The notes beneath the pieces were generated by a model. The model saw only the letters and a program-made list of their open reading frames with translations, searched no databases and had not been told where the DNA came from. From Tolypothrix sp. PCC 7712 (GTDB taxonomy: Bacteria; Cyanobacteriota; Cyanobacteriia; Cyanobacteriales; Nostocaceae): a stretch of 64,000 bases of DNA. The DNA is taken from the NCBI RefSeq assembly GCF_025860405.1, contig NZ_CP063785.1, positions 8,247,390 to 8,311,389 on the forward strand. The letters run 5' to 3'. Position numbers and translations under genes: made by a program. Positions 1-8,781 of this stretch are shown here, in pieces. The first letter of the stretch is position 1. Every line of letters begins with the position of its first letter.

Positions 1-249
1 GAGGCTAAACGGTGTTATGCAATCAATAACTCGGCTCCGCTTATTGCCTGAAAATACCTGTATACATAGGTTTTGGTTACATGCACTTGATTGACACGTG
101 CTGATTAAATTTTCTTACAGTATTGGGGATCGCCAACACTATCTCATGGCTATTGTCACGCTTAGATTAGATAGTATCCTGGCAATCATGAAACTATCCA
201 GTTGGATAACCAAGTGGATAGGATAGGTAATTGGTAGTTAGGAATTACT

Positions 250-1761
250 TTACTTGCGGGTATAACGATGTTTTACGCCTATGGGGAAATATTCTGGATC
301 GCCAGTAGGGGCTAATGCAACCTGTGGCATTTGATATTCTTTGGGAACGTAGTTAGCAAACTCGCTGTTGAGGCGGAGAAGTTCAGAGAGAATTGAGTTT
401 GCGATCGCATTTCTTTTTTCCTCGCTAGCCTCGACTCCCGGTGCTAACTCTACCACCACAGATAATAAGCGGTTCTGGTCTGCGTCTTCTTTGACCTGCA
501 ATACAAATTTACCTGTGACCCATTGGGGAATTGGCGATCGCTCTAAACCAACTGTGACATTTTCCGGATAGATATTGGCACCAAAGTAAGAAACTGTAAA
601 ATTAGAGCGTCCGAAAACATAAACAAAAGGTAAGGGGTGAATTCCTCTGGCTAGCTGAATGTCGGTAGCTAGGCTTTCATCTTGCAATGGGTCGAATCCC
701 CACTCTGCCAAGAACTGTAGCATGGCATCATAACTAATGATGCCGCCTGTATCTAAGATGTTATAACGCACTAAAGGAATGCCATTGTCTCCAGAAAATA
801 GCAATGTGCCATTCTCAACTTCAAAAAATCGACTGATGGGATCATACTGTACTAGCGTTGGTAAGCGAGATTCCCCAAATAATGCTTTGGCTGCATCGGG
901 ATGTTGTGCTAAAAAACGACGAATGCAGATACTCAAAGGCGTTTCATTTCCTAATACACCTGCATCAGCAGTTCCATAAAGCGATGCGAAATCGTAACAG
1001 GGATTTTGTGAACCTATGCGTTCCCCAACCAAACTGCGCCATTCTTCACTAAATACTTCTCCCGCCATCACTAACTTAATATGATATTGCTGCCACTGTA
1101 CGCCACGGGCAATGCCTGTATCAATCACATCTTTTAAAAATGGTGGATATCCTAACAAAACCACTTGCTCAAATCCTAACCCAAGCTCCTGTACAACCCG
1201 CAAGATTTCATCTTTATTATTACCAGGAGTAATCATCGTCACAGGGTAACCTTTGCTAGCGAGATAACGACAGCAATTTGTTGTGAACATTCCCCCTACC
1301 CATGTACCCAAAGTAAAGCAAACCACCGCTAAGGTACGTTTGGTATCTGCAGAAAAACTATCGTGAAAAATTTGCTCAAAGCGGGTGGCGATTTGCAATT
1401 CATCGGTGAAGAAGCGGGGCCAAAACGTCGGGTTACCAGTGGAACCAGAAGACGCAGCAATCATGTCACATTCCGACAACTGTCCATGACGACACAAATC
1501 AGTTAAAGGATAACGCTGAATGTAATTTTCCTTGGCGATCGCAGGCAATTTTTGGAAATCCGCTAAACTCTGGATAGTTGCCGCATCAATGTTTTCTGCT
1601 GCTAGAAAAGCTTTGTATGCTGGTACATTAGCAGCTACATCTTGAAATAAAGCTAAAGCTGTTGCTTGTGCGGAAGTTGCAAGATGTTGTTGTAATAGTG
1701 TTTCTAGGGGAGTAGATAAAAAATCTTGAAAGGCTGTGATTGCTTTTTGGGATTTGTGCAT
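250..1761 (-). CDS. Phenylacetate-CoA ligase family adenylate-forming enzyme
   Basis: This 503-residue protein belongs to the ANL superfamily, which activates a carboxylate with ATP to an acyl-adenylate and usually passes it to CoA. The Ser/Thr/Gly-rich phosphate loop SSGSTGNPT lies at about residues 104-112. A second conserved region, LYGTADAG, sits near residue 260, and a C-terminal lid-like domain follows. The N-terminal 100 residues and the overall length match PaaK-like proteins. I cannot name the substrate, and aromatic acid specificity is only the family default. The gene is divergent from the glutaredoxin-like gene, with a repeat-filled 150-bp gap between them. No partner thioesterase or carrier protein is visible nearby, so a housekeeping or secondary-metabolite role stays open. 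Confidence 0.8.
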   Translation of the reverse strand: MHKSQKAITAFQDFLSTPLETLLQQHLATSAQATALALFQDVAANVPAYKAFLAAENIDAATIQSLADFQKLPAIAKENYIQRYPLTDLCRHGQLSECDMIAASSGSTGNPTFWPRFFTDELQIATRFEQIFHDSFSADTKRTLAVVCFTLGTWVGGMFTTNCCRYLASKGYPVTMITPGNNKDEILRVVQELGLGFEQVVLLGYPPFLKDVIDTGIARGVQWQQYHIKLVMAGEVFSEEWRSLVGERIGSQNPCYDFASLYGTADAGVLGNETPLSICIRRFLAQHPDAAKALFGESRLPTLVQYDPISRFFEVENGTLLFSGDNGIPLVRYNILDTGGIISYDAMLQFLAEWGFDPLQDESLATDIQLARGIHPLPFVYVFGRSNFTVSYFGANIYPENVTVGLERSPIPQWVTGKFVLQVKEDADQNRLLSVVVELAPGVEASEEKRNAIANSILSELLRLNSEFANYVPKEYQMPQVALAPTGDPEYFPIGVKHRYTRK

Positions 1762-1780
1762 GGTTGGGGATTGGGGTAAT

Positions 1781-1892
1781 GGGGAAGGGGGAAGGGGGAA
1801 GGGGAAATAATGTGTGACAGACGCGATGAATCGCGTCTCTACAATTGTTGACTCTTATTTAATTACGAATTACGAATTATGAATTACGAATT
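1781..1892. repeat. STRR-type heptamer repeats plus small palindrome
   Basis: The divergent intergenic region holds two short tandem arrays: GGGGGAA in about four copies (1781-1806) and GAATTAC in about four copies (1861-1892, one unit reading GAATTAT). Between them lies an 8-bp palindromic arm pair, AGACGCGA/TCGCGTCT (1819-1838). Short tandemly repeated heptanucleotides of this kind are a known feature of heterocystous cyanobacterial genomes. No function is implied. Confidence 0.8.
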
Positions 1893-1911
1893 TAATTAGG
1901 GAAGGAAGTAA

Positions 1912-2199
1912 ATGCGATTGATTTTATATACGAAACCGGGATGTCATTTATGCGAGGGTTTGCAGGAAAAGCTGGAAAAAATTCAAAATATTAGTTTTGA
2001 GTTAGAACTGCGGGATATTACGACTCGTGATGATTGGTTTTTAGCTTACCAGTATGAAGTTCCGGTTTTATATTTCTCTGAAAGTGAAGCCACAGTTGAC
2101 ACAGAGGAAAACTTAATAGAAAAACCTTTGCCACGCCCTTCTCCTCGTGCTAGTGTGCAGCAGTTGGAGCAGATGCTGCATAAGTATTTGTCCAATTAG
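1912..2199 (+). CDS. Glutaredoxin-like thioredoxin-fold protein
   Basis: This is a 95-residue protein of the short glutaredoxin-like (DUF836) family. It opens with a beta strand, LILYTKPG, followed by a CHLC redox motif (Cys11 and Cys14). A cis-proline-like segment, YEVPVLYF, follows at about residues 48-55, as expected for a thioredoxin fold. It probably acts as a cytosolic thiol-disulfide oxidoreductase; the substrate is unknown. A good ribosome-binding site, GGGAAGGAAG, lies just before the ATG. It is followed closely by murE on the same strand (51 bp before the murE start), so the two may be co-transcribed. Confidence 0.85.
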   Translation: MRLILYTKPGCHLCEGLQEKLEKIQNISFELELRDITTRDDWFLAYQYEVPVLYFSESEATVDTEENLIEKPLPRPSPRASVQQLEQMLHKYLSN

Positions 2200-2250
2200 T
2201 AAAATAATGCACAATAAACGCAAGATATAGTGTGTGACGAGGTTCACAAG

Positions 2251-3747
2251 ATGAAACTGCGGGAATTACTAGCAGCAATAGACAGTGTAGAGCAATTGCC
2301 AAACCATCCGGCTTTGGAGGATGCGGAAGTCAAAGGCTTGAAAACAAATTCTCATGCTTGCGGTTCGGGAGATTTGTTTATTGGAATGCCAGGAACTAGG
2401 GTAGATGGTGGAGAATTTTGGCAAAGTGCGATCGCATTGGGTGCTGTAGGTGCAATTGTCTCTCCTCAAGCTGTGCAAAAAAATCCTCCCACACCAGAGG
2501 CTTTTGTCGTTAGTGCTAGTAACATGACGAAAGCTTGTGCTCAATTAGCCAGTGCTTTTTATGGTTACCCTGGGCGAAAACTCAAACTTGTGGGTGTGAC
2601 TGGGACTAATGGTAAAACTACAACCACTCACCTGATTGAATATTTTTTAAGCAAGGAAAATTTACCCACAGCCTTGATGGGTACTCTTTACACTCGCTGG
2701 CCTGGTTTTGCAGAAACTGCTATTCACACTACGCCGTTTGCGGTGGAACTGCAACAGCAACTAGCAGCAGCAGTAGATGCTGGTTGTGAGTTTGGGGTGA
2801 TGGAAGTCAGTTCCCATGCTTTAGCCCAAGGTCGAGTTTTGGGTTGTGAGTTTGAGGTGGGGGTATTTAGCAATCTCACCCAAGACCACTTAGATTATCA
2901 CCGCGATATGGAAGATTATTTCGCGGCGAAGGCATTATTGTTTAGCCCAGATTATCTTAAAGGCAGGGCGATAATTAATGCTGATGATGCTTATGGTCAA
3001 AGATTAATCGCTTCTTTAGGTGCAGACAAAGTTTGGAGTTACAGCGTTAATCATACTAACGCTGATTTGTGGATGAGCGATTTAAATTACGAACCGAATG
3101 GTGTTAGCGGTACATTGCATACACCAAAAGGGAATGTAGCTTTTCGTTCACCTTTAGTGGGTCAATATAATTTAGAAAATTTGTTGGCAGCAGTAGGTGC
3201 AGTTTTACATTTGGGTTTAGAGTTAGACTTTGTTGCAGCTGCAATTCCTGATTTTCCTGGCGTTCCCGGACGGATGGAAAGAGTGCAGATTGCTGCTAAT
3301 CAAGACATTAGCGTGATTGTCGATTATGCCCATACACCAGATAGTTTAGAGAATTTACTTAAAGCGGCGCGTCCGTTTATTCCCGGTAAAATGATTTGCG
3401 TATTTGGTTGTGGTGGCGATCGCGATCGCACTAAGCGTCCGAAAATGGGAAAAATTGCCGCTGAATTAGCAGATGTAGCTGTAGTGACATCTGATAATCC
3501 CCGCACCGAAGACCCAGAAAAGATTTTACAAGATATTCTGGCAGGAATTCCCGCAACTTTAAATCCTACAGTCATAGGCGATCGCGCTACCGCCATTCGT
3601 ACGGCGATTTTACAAGCGCAGCCAGGCGATGGTGTCTTACTTGCAGGTAAAGGTCACGAAGATTACCAAATTCTCGGGACAGAAAAAATCCACTTTGATG
3701 ACCGCGAACACGCACGCGAAGCTTTACAAGCAAGACTGAAGATATAA
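2251..3747 (+). CDS. murE: UDP-MurNAc-tripeptide synthetase MurE
   Basis: MurE adds meso-diaminopimelate to UDP-MurNAc-L-Ala-D-Glu in cytoplasmic peptidoglycan synthesis. The ATP-binding P-loop GTNGKTTTTH is at about residues 110-119. The Mur-ligase central domain follows (MEVSSHALAQGR, NLTQDHLDYH), then the C-terminal domain with TSDNPRTEDP. DNPR is the signature for meso-diaminopimelate rather than lysine. I chose ATG 2251 (498 aa) over an upstream GTG at 2230, because GACGAGG sits 8 bases before this ATG and MKLRELL is the usual start of cyanobacterial MurE. Nothing is degenerate, and the length fits the family. Confidence 0.97.
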   Translation: MKLRELLAAIDSVEQLPNHPALEDAEVKGLKTNSHACGSGDLFIGMPGTRVDGGEFWQSAIALGAVGAIVSPQAVQKNPPTPEAFVVSASNMTKACAQLASAFYGYPGRKLKLVGVTGTNGKTTTTHLIEYFLSKENLPTALMGTLYTRWPGFAETAIHTTPFAVELQQQLAAAVDAGCEFGVMEVSSHALAQGRVLGCEFEVGVFSNLTQDHLDYHRDMEDYFAAKALLFSPDYLKGRAIINADDAYGQRLIASLGADKVWSYSVNHTNADLWMSDLNYEPNGVSGTLHTPKGNVAFRSPLVGQYNLENLLAAVGAVLHLGLELDFVAAAIPDFPGVPGRMERVQIAANQDISVIVDYAHTPDSLENLLKAARPFIPGKMICVFGCGGDRDRTKRPKMGKIAAELADVAVVTSDNPRTEDPEKILQDILAGIPATLNPTVIGDRATAIRTAILQAQPGDGVLLAGKGHEDYQILGTEKIHFDDREHAREALQARLKI

Positions 3748-4347
3748 AACCGCCGCTTTTTATAAATTTAAATTCCCTGCATTTCTTTTCCCAGAGTGCA
3801 GGGGTGCAGAGGAAGCAAGGCAATACTTATCGGTTAAGGGCAAAAGGGGAAGAGGAAAAAGGCAAGAAAAAACCTTTAACCCTTACCCTTTCTCCTGCAC
3901 AGACGCTACGCGTAGCTTGCTGAAGCGCAGGGGTACACCTTTTCCCTAAACCAAATTCCTCATTGAAAATCTTTAACCTTACTGATGGAATAATTTAATT
4001 TCTGGAAGTCTCCTATAAGAGAAATAAATCATTCAAGATGATGCCCTGTTTCCTATTTCCTCTGAAAAACACCAAACAGCAAACACCTTTGATCCATATC
4101 TAAATTAATCAAAAGATAATTAATGATAAAACTAATAAATTCTCAATGTATTGTTACCCATATATACTTGCCACCTTATAGGGTAAATGATACACTCCAT
4201 TAGTTTTACAATTTATATTCCATATTTCTTGATAAATATTAAATTTTGTAGATTTTCCGTAAAAAAGGTAAATATTAGGGTGAAAAGCAAAGGCAGAATT
4301 ATTTATGTCCTTTATCCTTCCTCATTTTTCCTTCTTGTGCTTGACTC
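3748..4347. other. Intergenic, repeat-bearing, no gene seen
   Basis: These 600 bases between murE and a kinase gene contain no convincing coding frame. The first third holds a dispersed repeat (see the entry at 3821) and a palindromic stretch AGACGCTACGCGTAGC near 3901. Pieces of that sequence recur in other gaps of this window. The remainder is AT-rich and would be the place for the kinase promoter, but I cannot point to one. Confidence 0.5.
3821..3892 (+). repeat. Dispersed repeat, copy A (inverted partner at 8641)
   Basis: This stretch shares the block CGGTTAAGGGCAAAAGGGG and the block CCTTTAACCCTTA with the reverse complement of 8641-8706. The flanking CAATACTT is shared as well. Copy A carries about 13 extra A/G-rich bases in its middle. 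The two copies are in opposite orientation and enclose the two kinase genes and the BON-domain gene. Confidence 0.8.
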
Positions 4348-5760
4348 ATGAATGATTTTCTGGCTCAGGATCTGTCTGTTTATCATTTGGTTGCGGGAGT
4401 GCAAGCGCCTCCTCAAGCATTGCCTCTCAGTCCGGCGGCTCTGTTATCACTAGTTAGGTCACAAATTGACTTGCTGATTGAACAGAAAATTGCCGCGACT
4501 TTATGGGTAAAGCTACCACCTGGAAAAATTTGGTATTCAGAATTAGAGCGTTATCAATCTGCAGTTGATGTGTCTGTTGTGATTTATAACTGTCAGATGG
4601 AAGAGAGGCGGAAAGGGGAAGAGAGAAGGAATAGATCCCTGAGTCCAGCACTGAATAATCAAGTTATTAAGTTATTACCAAATAGGCAACTACAACGGGA
4701 ATACTTTTTTATAATTTTGTCGCCACAGTTTTGTAGTTTAATTTTGGCTTATCGACCCCTTAAAAGACGCAGGAACCCAATATTAAAAAAGGTAAATGCC
4801 AATAAAGCTACACCTTTACTAGCGATCAATACTGTTGAAGGTAGAGTAGTTCAGCAAGTACTAGATGGCATTAGAAAAGCCAGCACAGCAGAATCATCGC
4901 CAATTGTGCCGACTGATTTTCTTTGCCCCAGTATGCCTGAATCTACACTCATGAATCAGCTTTTGGTCAAGCAAATTCAGCGACAAGATGAAATTAACCT
5001 ACAACAAATTAAAAAGCGCACTACCAAGTTGCAACAGCAAAATCAAAAACTATATAACAGAGGAAAAGCCAAAGATGACTATTTGAGTAATGTGTGTCAA
5101 GAGTTGCGTACACCTCTTACCCACATGAAAACAGCGCTGTCATTGTTAAATTCTCCTACCCTCAAACCACCCCAACGGCAACGCTATTTACAAATGTTAA
5201 ATAGCCAATGCGATCGCCAAAATTCTTTAATTAATGGTTTAGTAGATTTAGTCAATTTAGAGCGTAATTTGCAAGATACCACCTTAGAAGCGGTCAGTCT
5301 TGCAGATATTGTGCCTGGTATAGTCAGTACATACCAGCCCGTAGCTCAAGAAAAAGGCATCATGCTAGCCTATACAGTACCCACAGAACTGCCGTATGTG
5401 TGGTGTGTGGCTGGGGGATTGCGACTAATTGTGATTAATCTCTTACATAACAGTATTAAATTTACCCCGAGTGGCGGTCAAGTTTGGGTGCGATCGCGCG
5501 TGCAAGGCAATTTTGTACAATTAGAATTTCGCGACACAGGTATTGGCATAGCCGAAACCGAAATTTCCAAAATATTTGACAGCTTTTACCGCGTGCGTTC
5601 TGGGACAATAGATGAATCTAGCGGCCCAGGTTTGGGATTAACAGTTGTACAGCAGTTAATTTGGCGTTGCGGTGGCTCAATTGCCGTCAGAAGTAAACCA
5701 GCTGAAGGCTCAACGTTTACAGTTAGTTTAGCGCGTGTTCAAGATCAGCCAGTCATTTAA
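4348..5760 (+). CDS. DICT-domain histidine-kinase-like protein lacking the H-box histidine
   Basis: This 470-residue protein has an N-terminal DICT-like sensory domain (about residues 1-175), a short coiled linker, a DHp-like helix pair and a well-formed HATPase domain. The ATPase boxes look intact: LLHNSIKFTP (N box), DTGIGIAETE (G1), IFDSFYRV (F box) and GPGLGLTVVQQL (G2). In the DHp motif the sequence reads SNVCQELRTPLTH, so the usual phospho-accepting His is Gln251 (codon CAA, 5098-5100). It may therefore be a pseudokinase, or may phosphorylate another protein's His in trans. It has no transmembrane segment. It converges on a second unusual kinase at 6042-7460. I also considered an intact kinase using His259 (in LTHMK), but the position is wrong. 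Confidence 0.88.
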   Translation: MNDFLAQDLSVYHLVAGVQAPPQALPLSPAALLSLVRSQIDLLIEQKIAATLWVKLPPGKIWYSELERYQSAVDVSVVIYNCQMEERRKGEERRNRSLSPALNNQVIKLLPNRQLQREYFFIILSPQFCSLILAYRPLKRRRNPILKKVNANKATPLLAINTVEGRVVQQVLDGIRKASTAESSPIVPTDFLCPSMPESTLMNQLLVKQIQRQDEINLQQIKKRTTKLQQQNQKLYNRGKAKDDYLSNVCQELRTPLTHMKTALSLLNSPTLKPPQRQRYLQMLNSQCDRQNSLINGLVDLVNLERNLQDTTLEAVSLADIVPGIVSTYQPVAQEKGIMLAYTVPTELPYVWCVAGGLRLIVINLLHNSIKFTPSGGQVWVRSRVQGNFVQLEFRDTGIGIAETEISKIFDSFYRVRSGTIDESSGPGLGLTVVQQLIWRCGGSIAVRSKPAEGSTFTVSLARVQDQPVI

Positions 5761-5801
5761 TTTTTGAATTAAAAATCTCAACTCTAAAATCCAAAATTCG
5801 T

Positions 5802-5831
5802 CTTCTCCCAAAGGGAGAGGCTACGCCAAGG
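5802..5831. repeat. Dispersed palindromic repeat, copy 1
   Basis: The block starting CTTCTCCCAAAGGGAGAGGC recurs at 49453-49482 with a single base difference over 30 bases. Its centre, TCTCCCAAAGGGAGA, is palindromic. It looks like one of the highly iterated intergenic repeats of Nostoc-type genomes. Confidence 0.75.
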
Positions 5832-5975
5832 AAAGTTGGAAGACAGTTGCTACAAGTCGGGGAACCCGCAAGGGCGCACTGGTTCAACTTCCGCAAAATC
5901 TGAAATTGCGTATTAAGTAAGTCGGTGTAAATAAACCAAGCTATGTTACGAAACGTAAATAGGTTTGAAACCCTT

Positions 5976-6003
5976 ACCAATGACCAATGACCAATGACCA
6001 ATG
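5976..6003. repeat. Tandem heptamer ACCAATG x4
   Basis: Four perfect copies of ACCAATG lie in the gap between the two convergent kinase genes. This is a typical STRR-type array, with no open frame and no obvious role. Confidence 0.9.
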
Positions 6004-6041
6004 ACAGCCCTTACCAGCTATCTTTAATTGCAACGTTCTAT

Positions 6042-7460
6042 TTACCATTGCTTAGTGCTAACTTCCAAAGGTAAGAAAATAGTCATCACTTCCCCATAGT
6101 GCGGACGCTGACGCACTATGAGTTTGCCACCAATGGCTTGAAACAAATGTTTGGTTGCCGCAATATTGAGACTAATTGTACCGGTTTCCGGTTGGAACAT
6201 CAGCAATTGACCCAAGGCTTTGCGAATAGGTGGCGTTGTCGGTGTCGGCGCTTTAGTAGTATCTTGGCACTGAAATTGCGGCGACAATTGTAACTTCAGT
6301 TGATCACCAGCAGGAATCACTTGCACTTGAATATGACTACCAGCAGGTAAGCTGCGAGTAAAATTCTCAATCAAGTTAGTTAGTACCCTGTCTAACATTG
6401 TTGGGTTACTAACTACCGTTGGTAATTGTTGGGGTAACACCACATCTAAAGTTAAGTTGCGTCGAGTTGCAGCTTGTTCCCAACGGGGAATACTCTGCTG
6501 CAAAACTTGATCGAGAGACATCGGTGTTAGTTGAGTGTGGTTAGATTTCACCGAGTTAGATGTCTCTAGTTCTGCGGCTTTAAACAGCAATTCCATCCTG
6601 TCAATTTGCTCAGTACACTCATGATCAATCACTTCTAAGCGACTGATGACATTCGCCGGTAAGTCTCGCCGCTTTAATAGTAAGCGAGTCATGGTGCGAA
6701 TAGTGGTTAAAGGAGTGCGAACTTCATGAGCAAATGCTTGCAGTAATTCTACATCCGGACGAGTAGGCGAAGAGGCGGGGGTGGGTGTTGGTGGTGAAGT
6801 CGGAATATTCTCTTTATATTGTTCTGGTTCTGCGAATTCTTGCAGTAAAAACTGACTAAACTGCATGACAGTACGGTAATCTGGAGGCACGACAGCATAC
6901 TTTTGTACTAATGCATCCAAATCGGCGTAAAAATCAGGGTTAGTTAGCATTACCCTCGCACCCACAGCTAGCCAAGCTTGCTGTACTACCTCTGGTTCAA
7001 AGGAAAATAAAAATGTTTTTTGGCCGTTCTTTTGTTCAGCCAACACTAGTACTAATCTAAATTTATCTGTAAAAACTAAGCAGAATTGTTCTGTCCCTAG
7101 AGGATCGGCAGGCAATAAGCGTAATACTGATTTATGGGAAGCAGCGTCCTCTACCTTTTCTAGGGGGATCGGCATTTCAAATGGCATCAACGCCAAAGGA
7201 TTAAATGGCTGGGCTGTAAAAGTTAGAGTTTGTAAGCTTTGAGTGAGTGATGCTTGGCTAAACAGGGGTGCTGGTGCAGCTAAAACTAATCCTTGGGTTT
7301 TATCAGGTGCAGCAGACGCTAAAGAATTGATCAGCAGATGTTCTGTTGCTGCCAAGCTGATACGCCACTGCCATTCTGCTTTGGCTGATGAACACTCAGT
7401 CAGAGGTGACTGATTCTCAGCTAAGATTTCCTTCAGACTTGGCAATATCCATTCGTACAC
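6042..7460 (-). CDS. DICT-like histidine-kinase homologue with degenerate ATPase domain
   Basis: This 472-residue protein has an N-terminal region resembling a DICT sensory domain (LPADPLGTEQFCLVF near 116-130, then FLFSFEPEVVQQAW). A proline/threonine-rich linker (about 218-234) follows, then a canonical H box, FAHEVRTPLTTIRT, with His245. The C-terminal ATPase domain keeps a recognisable N box (TNLIENFTRS). It lacks the DxGxG of G1 and has only GTISLNIA where G2 (GLGL) is expected. It may accept a phosphate but is unlikely to bind ATP normally. It is the converse of the neighbouring kinase at 4348, which keeps the ATPase boxes but lost the His. It is probably cytosolic, as no transmembrane segments are seen. 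Confidence 0.85.
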   Translation of the reverse strand: MYEWILPSLKEILAENQSPLTECSSAKAEWQWRISLAATEHLLINSLASAAPDKTQGLVLAAPAPLFSQASLTQSLQTLTFTAQPFNPLALMPFEMPIPLEKVEDAASHKSVLRLLPADPLGTEQFCLVFTDKFRLVLVLAEQKNGQKTFLFSFEPEVVQQAWLAVGARVMLTNPDFYADLDALVQKYAVVPPDYRTVMQFSQFLLQEFAEPEQYKENIPTSPPTPTPASSPTRPDVELLQAFAHEVRTPLTTIRTMTRLLLKRRDLPANVISRLEVIDHECTEQIDRMELLFKAAELETSNSVKSNHTQLTPMSLDQVLQQSIPRWEQAATRRNLTLDVVLPQQLPTVVSNPTMLDRVLTNLIENFTRSLPAGSHIQVQVIPAGDQLKLQLSPQFQCQDTTKAPTPTTPPIRKALGQLLMFQPETGTISLNIAATKHLFQAIGGKLIVRQRPHYGEVMTIFLPLEVSTKQW

Positions 7461-8021
7461 AGGTTTTCACCCCTTGATTGGAAAGCGACTAATAACAGCT
7501 AGGTTAAGCATTTCATTACTTACTTACGAGGTTATAGCCATTTGTGTATTGGCGACAGTCGTAGAACCGAACAATCTAGGCGCGATTTCCCCTGAGATTG
7601 AGATCAACTCACCAAGAGCGATCGCCACATTTATGAAAATCACTAATGAAATATTATTAAATTTTGGGCAATTTAGTGCCAAAGCTATTTAGATCTGATA
7701 ACATCTATCTTCTAATGAGAGACATGAATCAAGCCTACCTTGGAGGACAGCTACTGGGTATTTAGATTGTGACGATATAAAACCATCAAGTGTATGCCAA
7801 GTCTGACTCATTAGTAGCCGTAACTGAAATTAAATTGGTACTTCTATGCGTTGGCTAAAATAGCCTAGCCTTTAGAAGTTTCCTGGGTTTCAGATTTTAA
7901 TCACCTGTGTGCTGAAAACTAGCACTTGCGTAAGTTCAAATTTAATTGTTTTTTAAGATTTGCTCCTCAACATAACACACACCTTAATTAATCGCTTCAA
8001 GTAGTCAATTCGGAGATTGAT
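7461..8021. other. Divergent intergenic region
   Basis: About 560 bases separate the divergent kinase and lipoprotein genes. A 72-codon open frame at 7474-7692 has no ribosome-binding site or recognisable product, and I do not regard it as a gene. The region must contain promoters for both neighbours, but no site can be pinned down by eye. Confidence 0.4.
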
Positions 8022-8486
8022 ATGAAAAAGCTCATACCCTTGTTAGTCAGCAGTATTCTGGTAATTGGTAGTTTTGGTTGTCAAGATGCAACCAAAAATG
8101 CATCAGAAACTCCCACCACCAATGAAGCCAGCAAAACTACAGCCAAAGAAGCATCCGCCAACACTAAAACTACAGCCAAAGAAGCAGCTGCAAATACTAA
8201 AACTACTGCTAAATCTACTACCGAAACTAGCAAAACTCCAACCAAAGAAGCAGCTGCAAATACCAAAACTACTGCTACTGAAACTGCTACTAAAAGTTTA
8301 ATTCTCAGCAAGTTAACCGAAAAAATTCCTGGTAGCAAGTTAGTAGTTGAAGACAAAGACGGCGTTGTTACAGTCACAGGGACAGTTCCCACCACGGCTG
8401 ATCTCAAGAAGATTGAGCCATTAGTCAAAGAACAAAAAGGTGTTAAAAGCGTAAAAGTAGAAGCAAAAGCTGCAAAAGCTCAGTAA
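8022..8486 (+). CDS. BON-domain lipoprotein with Thr/Lys/Ala-rich repeats
   Basis: This 154-residue protein begins with a lipoprotein-type signal peptide, MKKLIPLLVSSILVIGSFGC, with the lipidation Cys at residue 20. A low-complexity region follows (about 25-90), built from imperfect repeats around KTTAKEAAANT. It ends with a BON domain (about 93-150) showing the typical VVTVTGTVPT and GVKSVKVEAKA elements. BON domains are thought to bind phospholipid or peptidoglycan-associated surfaces, so an envelope role is likely. GGAG precedes the ATG by 7 bases. An intrinsic terminator follows 40 bases after the stop, so the gene is probably monocistronic. Confidence 0.88.
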   Translation: MKKLIPLLVSSILVIGSFGCQDATKNASETPTTNEASKTTAKEASANTKTTAKEAAANTKTTAKSTTETSKTPTKEAAANTKTTATETATKSLILSKLTEKIPGSKLVVEDKDGVVTVTGTVPTTADLKKIEPLVKEQKGVKSVKVEAKAAKAQ

Positions 8487-8525
8487 AATCTGAGACAGTT
8501 TTCCATTAAGAGTCTAATAATTCTT

Positions 8526-8558
8526 AACAGGACTTATAAAAATATAAGTCCTGTTTTT
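8526..8558 (+). terminator. Intrinsic terminator of the BON lipoprotein gene
   Basis: A perfect 13-bp stem, AACAGGACTTATA pairing with TATAAGTCCTGTT, encloses an AAAA loop and runs into a T tract. It lies 40 bases after the stop codon at 8486. Confidence 0.88.
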
Positions 8559-8640
8559 CATGACAAATTAGCTACTTTCTTGATCAGAATCCGATTCAAT
8601 ACTGCTCGGTTAATGATTTTCAACTCTTAATTTGGTTTGA

Positions 8641-8706
8641 GGAAAGGTAAAAGGTTAAGGGTTAAAGGTTTTTCTTGCCCCTTTTGCCCTTAACCGACAA
8701 GTATTG
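8641..8706 (-). repeat. Dispersed repeat, copy B (inverted partner of 3821)
   Basis: Read on the minus strand, this block matches 3821-3892: CGGTTAAGGGCAAAAGGGG, then CAAGAAAAA, then CCTTTAACCCTTA. It ends only about 75 bases before the start of the PsiE-like gene. Confidence 0.8.
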
Positions 8707-8781
8707 GATTATTCGTTACCAATTTGTAAATTTGCATTCTCTAAGATAAATACATGCAATTCTATAAATTGGGGATGTACC

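Noticed and set aside
2230..2250. GTG start for MurE
   Set aside because: The ribosome-binding site lies inside this stretch and fits the ATG at 2251.
7474..7692. 72-codon plus-strand frame in the gap before the BON lipoprotein
   Set aside because: No ribosome-binding site and no recognisable protein; it starts next to the kinase start on the other strand and looks like chance.
8065..8428. Overlapping frames on both strands in the BON lipoprotein gene
   Set aside because: These come from the repetitive Thr/Lys/Ala codons of the real gene; neither has a signal peptide or a family match.
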